A DNA stretch of 64,000 bases. It comes from Bactericera cockerelli (taxonomy: Eukaryota; Arthropoda; Insecta; Hemiptera; Triozidae). Positions 1-8,663 of this stretch are shown in pieces. The DNA lies in assembly GCA_024516035.1 (NCBI GenBank), contig CM044957.1, forward strand, positions 45,736,530 to 45,800,529, read 5' to 3'. Position 1 is the first letter of the stretch. Each line of letters opens with the position of its first letter. The notes beneath the pieces are model-generated. The model saw only the letters and a program-made list of their open reading frames with translations, did not search any database and was not told the DNA's origin. The position numbers were made by a program, and so were the translations under genes.

Positions 1-1
1 A

Positions 2-1762
2 GTAGAAAAAGAAAAGTGGCTTAAGGAATTATGTGAAGAAGTTGAAGAAAATATGAGGTCCGGAAGATTAGAAAAAGGATACAACATGATTAGGAAGTAT
101 TTTGGGAAAAGGAAAATGATGAGTGAATCAATCAAAGATGAAAATGGAAAACTACTTATAAATGAAAACGATATCGTGAACAGATGGAAACAGTATATTG
201 AAAATCTATATGATGACACAGATGAATTACAAGAACTAAGAATGGATGAAGAAGAAGAGATTGACGAACCAGAGATAAGTAGAGAAGAATTTGACCTTGC
301 ATTGAAATCCCTTAAAAACAAAAAGGCATGTGGTAATGACCAGATACCAGCAGAATTGTTAAAAGCTTTAGACGAAGACATGAAAGAACTTATGTTGTCA
401 ATGATTAGGGAAATGTATGAAACTGGGATGGTACCAAGAGATTTTCAAGAAAGCGAAATTGTACTCATACCAAAGAAAGCGAAATCGAAGAAATGTGAAG
501 ATCACAGAACACTTAGCCTACTATCTCATAGCTCCAAGGTTTTAACAAATATCGTCAAGAAAAGGATTGAACGGAAAATAGACGTAAATTTAAGTGAAGA
601 CCAGTTTGGTTTCCGATATGGAAAAGGTACCAGAGAAGCCATTCTATCTCTAAGGCTGATTTCAGATGAGAGCATTAGAGTAAAAAAACCACTCTATGTA
701 GCATTTGTTGACTTACAAAAAGCGTTCGATAATGTGAATTGGAATGTGATGATGGATATACTGAAAGAAATCGAAATAGGAAAGAAAGACAGAAGAATAA
801 TTTACAATCTTTATAAAGATCAAGTAGCAGGTATCCAAGTAAAGAATAGCATAAGAAAAACAGCTAAAATCAAAAAAGGAGTGAGGCAAGGCTGCAACTT
901 GTCACCATATCTGTTCAATATCTATATTGAAAAGGCCATCAACGAGATAAAAGAATGCTGTACCGGAATACTTTTAAATGGAACTAGAATCCAGATGTTA
1001 AGGTTCGCAGACGATATTGCAGTACTTGCACCTGACGAAATCAACCTAAAAAGAACATTGGAATATATGAATGAAGTACTACATAAATACAAGATGAAAA
1101 TCAATATGGAAAAGACGGAAATAGTAATGTGTTCGAATACTGTAGACAAAATTAACATCAGAGTCAATAACAATGAACTGAAACAGAAGAACAGTTTCAA
1201 ATACTTGGGTAGCACTATTACAGAAGACGCTAAGAGTACAAAGGATATAAAACAGAGAATAGCGCAAGCTAAGGCTGCATTCCAATCCAAAAAAACACTT
1301 TTCTGCTCCAACAACTTGAGCCTTGATTTGAGAAAACAAATGGTAAAAACCCTGGTATGGAGTGTAGCCTTGTACGGATCAGAGACATGGACTATATCAA
1401 AGACAGACAAGAAAAGAATAGAAGCTTTCGAAATGTGGTGCTGGAGAAGATTGGAAAAGATCAAATGGACAGAACATGTGAGTAATGAAAGAGTACTGGA
1501 TATGGTGAACGAGAGAAGAACAATATGGAATACAGTTCAACAAAGAAGACATAAATGGATGGGTCATATCTATCGACACAACACCTTCCTTGTTAACATT
1601 ATTGAGGGACAAAGACCTGGAACGAGAGGAAGAGGAAGACCAAGGATATCATACATGGACCAAATAATACAATACGCGGGATGCAGATCTTACTGTGAAA
1701 TGAAAAGATGCACTTCAGAAAGAGATAAGTGGAGAAATATTGCTAACCAATCTTCGGATTGA
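2..1762 (+). CDS. Non-LTR retrotransposon reverse transcriptase (RTE-type), 5' end outside window
   Basis: The frame is open from base 2 to the stop at 1762 with no interruption, so the first internal ATG at 53 is probably not the true start. Reverse transcriptase motifs are visible: FVDLQKAFDN (first catalytic Asp) near 700-730, a GVRQGCNLSPYLFNIYI block near 880-930, and FADD with the paired catalytic Asp near 1004-1015. The C-terminal part has a W-W-R-R region, a GHIYRH stretch and a GRGRPR motif as in insect proteins annotated endonuclease-reverse transcriptase of the RTE clade. The product would copy its own RNA at a nicked target site. The uninterrupted frame suggests a young insertion. 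The clade assignment rests on motif style and needs a phylogeny. Confidence 0.8.
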   Translation, partial: VEKEKWLKELCEEVEENMRSGRLEKGYNMIRKYFGKRKMMSESIKDENGKLLINENDIVNRWKQYIENLYDDTDELQELRMDEEEEIDEPEISREEFDLALKSLKNKKACGNDQIPAELLKALDEDMKELMLSMIREMYETGMVPRDFQESEIVLIPKKAKSKKCEDHRTLSLLSHSSKVLTNIVKKRIERKIDVNLSEDQFGFRYGKGTREAILSLRLISDESIRVKKPLYVAFVDLQKAFDNVNWNVMMDILKEIEIGKKDRRIIYNLYKDQVAGIQVKNSIRKTAKIKKGVRQGCNLSPYLFNIYIEKAINEIKECCTGILLNGTRIQMLRFADDIAVLAPDEINLKRTLEYMNEVLHKYKMKINMEKTEIVMCSNTVDKINIRVNNNELKQKNSFKYLGSTITEDAKSTKDIKQRIAQAKAAFQSKKTLFCSNNLSLDLRKQMVKTLVWSVALYGSETWTISKTDKKRIEAFEMWCWRRLEKIKWTEHVSNERVLDMVNERRTIWNTVQQRRHKWMGHIYRHNTFLVNIIEGQRPGTRGRGRPRISYMDQIIQYAGCRSYCEMKRCTSERDKWRNIANQSSD

Positions 1763-1856
1763 AAACATATGATGATTCTAAAAGTAATGATTGGTATAAG
1801 TAGGGCTGTCGGCTACGAAAGCTCTTTGTCACTGCGACCTTAAATAGATCTTTTGT

Positions 1857-2512
1857 GACAAAGGTAATGATTGACTATTGACAAGGTAATGATTGGCTTT
1901 TCACAAGGTAATGATTGGCTTTTCACAAGGTAATGATTGTCTATTGACAAGGTAATGATTGTCTATTGACAAGGAAATGATTGTCTATTGACAAGGTAAT
2001 GATTGTCTATTGACAAGGTAATGAGTGTCTATTGACAAGGTAATGATTGTCTATTGACAAGGTAATGATTAGCTATTGACAAGGTAATGATTAGCTATTG
2101 ACAAGGTAATGATTGGCTATTGATAAGGTAATGATTGGCTATTGACAAGGTAATGATTGGCCATTGACAAGGTAATGTTTGGCTATTGACAAGGTAATGA
2201 TTGTCTATTGACAAGGTAATGATTGGCTATTGACAAGGTAATGATTGTCTATTGACAAGGTAATGATTGTCTATTGACAAGGTAATGCTTGTCTATTGAC
2301 AAGGTAATGATTGTCTATTGACAAGGTAATGATTGTCTATTGACAAGGTAATGATTGTCTATTGACAAGGTAATGATTGTCTATTGACAAGGTAATGCTT
2401 GTCTATTGACAAGGTAATGATTGTCTATTGACAAGGTAATGCTTGTCTATTGACAAGGTAATGATTGTCTATTGACAAGGTAATGATTGGCTGTTGACAA
2501 GGTAATGCTCGG
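1857..2512 (+). repeat. 22-bp minisatellite, about 29 copies, at the LINE 3' end
   Basis: The unit AAGGTAATGATTGTCTATTG plus AC is repeated head to tail with point variants (TTTTCAC for TATTGAC in the first units). The array begins about 95 bp after the LINE stop codon, so it looks like an expansion of the element's own 3' terminal repeat. Confidence 0.92.
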
Positions 2513-2529
2513 AATATTTCCTACTAGAT

Positions 2530-2692
2530 TAAGGTCGAGATAGACATTTTGTCTACCACCTAACCCTCACTTAATCAAATTAATGAGAAAAATTCATGAA
2601 TTGGGTGGGATTTGAACCAAGGAATCCCTACGCTACTTGTATTACCAGACTAGCGCGTTAACCACTTGACTACCAGTGCACCTGTTGCTCTG
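2530..2692 (-). mobile_element. SINE family A (tRNA-derived)
   Basis: On the - strand the head reads GCACTGGTAGTCAAGTGGTT, with an RNA polymerase III A-box-like stretch, followed by a B box like GGTTCAAATCC. Full copies continue into a body with a TGACCACATAATAATAAGAC motif and end in ATT triplets. The same family recurs about ten times in this window. Confidence 0.8.
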
Positions 2693-3030
2693 CTACCGGG
2701 GCCTCATTCCAGAAACCATTCAAATAAGCCAATCAGAGTGTGCTGTAGGAGCAAGGACTCTGATTGTTAAGTCTCCTCTGTAAATAAATATCATTAAGAA
2801 AAGTGTTGTTTAACAACACTCTTTTTTTATCTAATATGTAAAAGTATCTAAATTTAACACTGTAACATCTAAAAGTACAACAGATATTATACTTCAAGAG
2901 GATTTTAATGAAAAAAACTGTAAAATGAAATTAAATACATTCCTTACTTATATGTAACAGTTGAAAGGGAGATTAGGTAATTTTGAGAGTGAAAGTGTTT
3001 TCTGACGCCACTGTGTCTGCTTGCTTTCAG

Positions 3031-3107
3031 TTTCTGTCGTACAATCCCGTGTCCATGGCTCCACTGCAACTTTATTGCGCTCATCTGCTCCGGTCCACTC
3101 TAAACAA
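3031..3107 (+). CDS. Penultimate coding exon of an unrecognised + strand gene
   Basis: A strong acceptor (polypyrimidine then CTTTCAG) precedes 3031 and a consensus donor GTAAGT begins at 3108. The exon is 77 bp and reads 25 codons plus two bases (residues begin FLSYNPVSMAPLQL). Its phase joins exactly to the next exon at 3642, making an AAG lysine codon across the junction. I do not recognise the protein. Earlier exons are not found between the LINE and 3030 and probably lie left of the window, which would put the LINE inside an intron. Agreement of splice sites, phase and open frame in two consecutive exons is the support. Confidence 0.5.
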
Positions 3108-3325
3108 GTAAGTTCCCATGCACTACACCATTTTCCCACTACACCATTTTTATCCTCACCCAGCCTGGGTTGGTCCGGAATGCCAGCATCACGAAGTCTT
3201 TCACCTCGCTGGAAGTTGTTTAACTTCGGTGATCCTACGAGAACCGGTGCATTCAACGCGCCATCAACGTCAACGCTGGCGAAGAAGATGAAATGTAATA
3301 TGCTGCCTTATATGTTTAATAACGC

Positions 3326-3612
3326 CAGCCTCCGTGGCGTAACGGTTGTGACTACTGCCCGTAGTCCAGAGATCCTGAGTTCGATCCCCGGTCGGAGCAC
3401 ATTTTTCACACAGAAAATTCTGTTCCCTCCGTACATGTGAGGTTGGCATTTCCGGCAATACCCAGGCTAGGTGAGGTTAATGTGGGTAGCTGGTACGATT
3501 CCCAGCGAATGGAGGGTAAAACCCCCGTCCTAATCCAGGACGTTAAATGAATTAGATTCGTTGGTGTTAGGAAGGGCATCCAGCCGTAAAAATGTGCCAA
3601 AACGAAATTGAA
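3326..3612 (+). mobile_element. SINE family F (tRNA-derived), inside the intron of the + strand gene
   Basis: The head CCTCCGTGGCGTAACGGTTG resembles a tRNA 5' half, and GTTCGATCCCC is a B box. The body carries GGTTGGCATTTCCGG and ends with a GGTGTTAGGAAGGGCATCC block. Other copies lie at 10030, 55475, 62805 and 63095. Confidence 0.8.
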
Positions 3613-3641
3613 ATTAAATAAATTCCTTCCTTCCATTCCAG

Positions 3642-3828
3642 GAAGAAGCAAGCTCACTTAAATTCCTCCAGGAATCCAAAGGTTACAGACGAGAGTGTTG
3701 TTTCACCCAGACTTGATCTAGACCTGATGAGTGTTCATTCCTTTGATGACGTCAGTAGAACTCGAGCTGTCTCCTCACTTAGCACGATGGACGATACCTG
3801 TGTGAATTGGATCCAGAACCTGGTGTGA
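3642..3828 (+). CDS. Terminal coding exon of the unrecognised + strand gene
   Basis: The acceptor is a CT-rich tract ending CCATTCCAG at 3641. The exon supplies one base to complete the split codon, then 61 sense codons to a TGA at 3826-3828. The peptide is hydrophilic and rich in Ser, Asp and Arg, beginning KKQAHLNSSRNPKVTDES and ending MDDTCVNWIQNLV, which looks like a disordered protein tail. No known family is recognised. An uninterrupted 62-codon frame with composition unlike the AT-rich flanks makes chance unlikely. Confidence 0.5.
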
Positions 3829-3884
3829 GGTACCTACGTGGTTCAAGAATTACCGGAATGACAAGTTTGTAACTCATTCATGTT

Positions 3885-4195
3885 TCACCTCCATGTTGTT
3901 GTTGTTGTTGCTTGGCTACAGCTGGAGGAGGGAATGATGGTCTCCATTGTAGCCAGATTGGCTACAGCTGGAGGGGGGAATGATGGTCTCCAGCCAACTT
4001 TATTTCAAAGTTGGCTCGTCCTGAACCACATATTTCTATGTGCTATCAACCATTGTGAGGACTTGGACTTTTTCTTTATAAGCCATTAAACCCTCAGGTA
4101 GCTTGTCTTGTAAGGGTCGGCTAGTCAGTTCTCTGTTTATAGTCCTCTAGCGAGACACTGGTCTTCTCCCTGTTCAACGTCCCCCATTTGGGATG
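3885..4195 (+). mobile_element. SINE-like family G
   Basis: Begins with a TTG triplet run and GGCTACAGCTGGAGG, passes through TTGGCTCGTCCTGAACCACA and GAGGACTTGGACTTTTTCTT, and ends TCCCTGTTCAACGTCCCCC. The same modules in the same order occur at 17975, 46149 (reverse) and 52200 (reverse). No tRNA-like boxes are evident. Confidence 0.75.
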
Positions 4196-4280
4196 TTTAC
4201 CACATAATAATACGTCTTGGACTTCTGCTAGAATAATGGTCTCATTAGTCCTAGTCGGGCAGTTTAAATAAGGCAATATA
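4186..4280 (+). mobile_element. SINE family D, 3' fragment
   Basis: Contains the family D body modules (CATTTGGGATGTTTACCACA, ATAATACGTCTTGG, AATAATGG, CGGGCAGTTTAAATAAGGC) without the tRNA-like head; it abuts the end of the family G copy. Confidence 0.65.
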
Positions 4281-5027
4281 TACCCATATTTTTCTTTCTA
4301 ACCAAAGTGGATGCAACTGGAATAAAATTAACAAAATTGAAATCATTTTTCTTTAGGAAGAAGAAATTTTTCCTCTTCCTTCTTCCAGTTTGGTTAACCA
4401 TAATGGAAGTAGAAAATTATTGCTTCCAGTTCTTTTATAGGTAAAGTCCATTGTTTATTTTTAAAAGTACCGAAACGCATTTTTCTTTCACGAATGTGGT
4501 GAAGTTGACTTTGGAATAAAATGGAAATATCGAACCTGGAATTTTTTTTATCCAAAAGAAAAATACCTCTTATTATTATGACATTTCTCCAAAAGAACAG
4601 CCGTATTCATTTACAGCAAATTTTGTAAACATTATAATTTTTATATCATGGTTGCCAATGATTTTACTGGTTTAGATCTTTTGCTCATTTTATTTAGACA
4701 CAAAGTTTTCTCTTCACAAATACGGACGGGAGTCCTTATAATTCAGCAATTATTTGGGTATCGCATTCTCATGAGGTGCATAAAACACTTTTTGGGTTGG
4801 GTTTTGAACCCGCGAACAGGGCCTTTCTCTACTGCTGAACCACCAAGTAAGTGATAACATACACATTATAAACACGCATTAATTTATTATTGATTACCGA
4901 ATAATTTTAATTGCAATACATTTGTATTATATTTTTGAAATGTAATTTATGAAATTGAAATTATATTTGTTTTAATTTTTTTATAGGACTTGGTTTGATA
5001 ACTTGGTCTATTAATATATTTCAGTGG
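4281..5027. other. AT-rich stretch, little recognisable
   Basis: Nothing coding is supported. A short reverse piece of a tRNA-like head (TTTTGAACCCGCGAACAGGG) lies near 4800-4850. Confidence 0.5.
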
Positions 5028-5216
5028 TCAGTCACCGTGGCCGAGTGAGTTAGCGCGGCAGGCATTGCACGCACGCTGACCTGGGTTCGATCCCCAGCAG
5101 GGCAGTAATTTTTCTGCTCTGTACTTGGATGTTCGGGGTCCACTCATACCTCGTGAGGAAAAATGAGTAGTTACTTGTATGAGTAACGACCAGTGGCGGC
5201 ATTACCAGAGTAAAAA
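5028..5216 (+). mobile_element. SINE family C (tRNA-derived)
   Basis: Head TCACCGTGGCCGAGTGAGTT resembles a Leu/Ser-type tRNA 5' half, with B box GGTTCGATCCCC, then body modules TCTGCTCTGTACTTGGATGT, CACTCATACCTCGTGAGG and AACGACCAGTGGCGG. Confidence 0.8.
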
Positions 5217-5671
5217 GAAATTAATGTAATAGAATAATTCGAAAAAGCAAAGCAGGCTCTTAGTAATGCCGCGCTACCCACAAAAAAATTGTGAAGAGGC
5301 CTTGTGCTTCACCACAAATAAAACCATACATATATTTCAGTGGTCAAGGCGTCTGACTGGTAATCCAGAGGTCGCGGGACGCAAAAGAAGAACGAACAAA
5401 CTCCACAGTCTATGGTATAATACATTTATTTTAAACCTTCAGTTTTAATTCAATTACAGATCAATATAATAGTTCAAGAAACAATGATGCCAGTACTCGT
5501 ATAAAAAAGGAGAAAATATGAATCATTATCATAGAAAGAAGAATTATTTTGTACAGAAAAAAATTACAATTATTGTAGGGTTGAAAGAACTGAAAACAAG
5601 AATTCATTCAGGAATCAAATTCCTCAGTGGCATGAAATTCATTTCTATGACCAACTATTACGTCGAGAACC

Positions 5672-6235
5672 ACAAGGCCAACTGAGCTGACATTTGATAT
5701 GGTTAATGATGACTTGGTACAAAGTAGGTTTAAGTCACTCAAGATACTCATTCATCAAAAGTTGAGGTTTTTCAAAAAAAAAAAAATACAATACAATTAA
5801 ATAAGTTATGATTCAAGATTTACTAGTCCAAGCCAACTGAGCTGACATTTGATATAGTTAATAATGACTTGGTACAAAGTAGGTTTAAGTCACTCAAGAT
5901 ACTCATTCATCAAAAGTTGAGGTTTTTTCAAAAAAAAAAAATACAATACAATTAAATAAGTTATGATTCAAGATTTACTAGTCCAAGCCAACTGAGCTGA
6001 CATTTGATATAGTTATTGATGACTTAGGACAAAGTAGGTTTTAAGCCACTCAAGATGCTCATTCATCAAAAGTTGAGATTTTTATAGAGGTTAAAAAAAA
6101 AAAAAAAAAATACAATACAATACAATAAAATAAGTTATAATTCAAGATTTACACTAGTCTATGTGAGCTAAATTTGGTTTAGTTCCTAATGATGGTATGA
6201 AAATGTCTCAGACAACTCCAAAATTTCAAAAGTTG
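5672..6235 (+). repeat. 155-bp tandem repeat, three clear copies plus a decayed fourth
   Basis: CCAACTGAGCTGACATTTGA recurs at 5678, 5833 and 5988, exactly 155 bp apart; the unit includes a poly(A) tract followed by ATACAATACAATT. A diverged copy starts near 6149. Confidence 0.9.
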
Positions 6236-7005
6236 AGCTTTTTTTACAAAAAATTGAGCATCCCGGTAATACTAATGCGTTTTTATTCTCAGAAAAACAC
6301 GACTAGTTTATAGTTTGAGTTATTAAAACCATCATATTTTTTTTAAATCAAAAACATTGGCCACAACATGGACCATAAACTTCTACAGTATCTGCTGTTT
6401 CATGCCTACAAAATAAAAAAATGCTGTGAAACACTTTTCGTGTCTGATTTCTATCGTTATTTGCCTGAAATGTCAATATTTTTTAAATATTGGTGATGTC
6501 ACAATAATATTTATTTGTTGCTATCCTGAAGAGCCTTTTCTTTGTCATTTCGGGACAATCAAAACCTCAGGCAGTCAGTACAAGTTACAGTATTTGCAAG
6601 GATTGTAGATATGTACAGAATTTCATATAAGAAATTCATAACCGGGCATGCCTTGGTCAAAGCTATTATTATGCCCATAGAAAAAAAAAAACAATGGATA
6701 AACTTCCAATGCTCTCTGGCTATTTTATATGAAGCAATTCCTCAAAAGGAAATGGCGGACAACCATACTATAAGCATGGTGTGCGCCATTTGTCTTCAAT
6801 CCAGTGTATGGTATTTCCTATGCAGAAGGAGTGCTTCATTTCTCGACCAGAGTTCTTTACCTACTTTCTAGATCTATGATTATACCATACCAATTGGAAG
6901 ATTAATAAACTTGTAAAGTAGATGCAGAAATCGCCCAGCAGCAGGTGAAGAAAAAATAATTTACAAATCTATTTACAAGTAAGTACGAGAGCTGGCTGCG
7001 GTCAT
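6236..7005. other. AT-rich stretch with a SINE E tail
   Basis: Near 6385-6430 lies the terminal module of family E (CTGCTGTTTCATGCCTACA then A-rich). No coding evidence otherwise; short open frames here look like chance. Confidence 0.45.
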
Positions 7006-7009
7006 CTTA

Positions 7010-7190
7010 CTTAACCTCAACAAGAAACAGGAGCAGTTTAATTACTATGCCAGAAAAACAACGGTCTCTTACTTAACCTCAACAAGAAAAAGAAGCAGTT
7101 TAATTACTATGCCAGAAAAACAACGGTCTCTTACTTAACCTCAACAAGAAAAAGAAGCAGTTTAATTACAATCAGATAAACAACGGTCTA
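7010..7190 (+). repeat. ~58-bp tandem repeat, three copies
   Basis: CTTACTTAACCTCAACAAGA followed by AAGCAGTTTAATTAC recurs three times and ends at a diverged CAACGGTCT. Confidence 0.85.
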
Positions 7191-7479
7191 TTTGGACCAT
7201 GGAGTGATTGGCTGTATGAAAGGGCTTTGCCTACCAATGTCTAAAAAAGGAACCTATGATTAATTTAATAGGGTATTACTGAGAGCGAAAGAAATATTAC
7301 CTCGATCTATATGGAAATAAATAAATAATAATAACACTCTTCAGTGGATGGCAAACACCGGGCGAGGTTAATGCTCAAAGCATTCGAGTCTCGACCAGGC
7401 CATTCTTTTGAGAACTCGTAGACCTAACCATTTGTACTTACACAATCAGATTTTTTATGGACAGCATAGTCACTAGCAG

Positions 7480-7843
7480 ATTGATTAATTCGTGACCATG
7501 ATAGGACATTAGCTATTTGCTTGTTTGTCAAGCCCATGATGCTGTAAGAGACACGATTAATTCGTGACCATGATAGGACATTAGCTATTTGCTTGTTCGT
7601 CAAGCCCTTGATGCTGTAAGAGACACGATTAATTCGTGATCATGATAGGACATTAGCTATTTGCTTGTTTGTCAAGCCCATGATGCTGTAAGAGACACGA
7701 TTAATTCGAGACCATGATAGAACATCAGCTATTAGCTTGTTTGTCAAGCCCATAATGCTGTAAGAGACACGATTAATTCGTGACCATGATAGGACATTAG
7801 CTATTTGCTTGTTTGTCAAGACCATGATGCTGTAAGAGACACA
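7480..7843 (-). repeat. 72-bp tandem repeat, five copies, frame-preserving period
   Basis: GATTAATTCG recurs at 7483, 7555, 7627, 7699 and 7771, exactly 72 bp apart. Because 72 is 24 codons the - strand reads a repeated peptide containing MGLTNKQIANVLSWSRIN; one copy has a TGG-to-TGA change that stops it. A functional protein is not established. Confidence 0.9.
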
Positions 7844-7980
7844 ACACATTGATACTGTTGTTTACTGACCCGGGTAGATACTGTCAGAACAATTCGGCGA
7901 AGCTCACGTCATTACAACAACATTACTAAAGGCCGGGTCGAGATGGGGCTGCTAGGTCCCTGCTGCAATATACTAATATC

Positions 7981-8275
7981 TGCACTGGTAGTCAAGTGGT
8001 TAACGCGCTTTCAGTTCTCGCACATGCGCAGTTTTCTCTTTGTCAGCATCAGTACACGAACTTTATTGCCACCACTCTTATATCAATTGGGTAAGGCGCC
8101 TAGTCTGGTAATCCAAGTAGTGTAGGGATCCGTTGGTACGAATCCCACCCAGTGCACGAATTTTTCCTCATTAATTTGAGTTTGTGACCACTTATTAATA
8201 AGCCTCCGAGGGTTAGGTGGTAAAAAATGCTTTGAGCATTAACCTCGCCTGGTGGTTACTTTCCACTAAAGAGTA
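7981..8275 (+). mobile_element. SINE family A with an insert in its tRNA-like head
   Basis: The head starts with GCACTGGTAGTCAAGTGGTT, but about 90 bp of foreign sequence sits between ACGCGC and GCGCCTAGTCTGG, with GCGC on both sides. The B box and body then follow normally. Confidence 0.75.
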
Positions 8276-8404
8276 ATGTAATATTAATATTATTATTATC
8301 ATAGGTATATATTTTATTCTGATACATCATCATCTTCTCGTTTTTAATCCAAGATTGGAGACTTCAGGATTAAAAATACATCTTCTGATTCAGTTCAATA
8401 CTTT

Positions 8405-8416
8405 TTTTTATTATTA
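8405..8416 (-). terminator. Candidate PDS5 polyadenylation signal
   Basis: About 190 bp past the PDS5 stop, the - strand reads AATAATAATAAAAAAAA, containing AATAAA. It is the first such hexamer I noticed downstream of the stop. Not proven. Confidence 0.4.
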
Positions 8417-8603
8417 TTATAATACACATGAGCAGAGACCTGTCTGCCGCATCTCTACCCGGCCATAAACTGTCTTATCAGTAACTATACAATTGGACTG
8501 TAGAGTTTTAACTCAAGTAAACGAAGGATTTGGTGACAGCATGCTTTTCCGACGTGTGTGAGATGTTTCAGTAGCTGTAATGTACCGCCTTGTAATGCCT
8601 GTC

Positions 8604-8663
8604 TCATGTTTGCGACGGCACGCGTCGTCGCTTTCTCTCCGGCTCACCATTCTCTCCGTCCGA
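8604..8663 (-). CDS. Pds5: Pds5 coding exon 21 (terminal)
   Basis: Acceptor TTCATGTTCAG, then 19 codons reading [19 protein letters not shown] and a TGA stop at 8606-8604. Phase 0 matches exon 20. The basic KRRR cluster suits the C-terminal tail of PDS5. Residues 1203-1221. Called from splice sites, phase and composition, since this tail is poorly conserved. Confidence 0.7.
   Translation of the reverse strand, partial: SDGENGEPERKRRRVPSQT

Larger units (their letters stand above)
1..2512 (+). mobile_element. RTE-like non-LTR retrotransposon, 3' portion with repetitive tail
   Basis: The element enters from the left edge and contains a long reverse transcriptase frame (2-1762), a short 3' untranslated stretch, then an array of 22-bp units. 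RTE-clade LINEs typically end in short tandem repeats rather than poly(A), which fits this order. The 5' end and any endonuclease domain lie outside the window. Confidence 0.7.

Noticed and set aside
3021..3440. 139-codon + strand frame beginning MLSVSVVQSRVHG
   Set aside because: It starts in an intron, ignores the donor at 3108 and runs into a SINE; the phase-consistent two-exon model is better.
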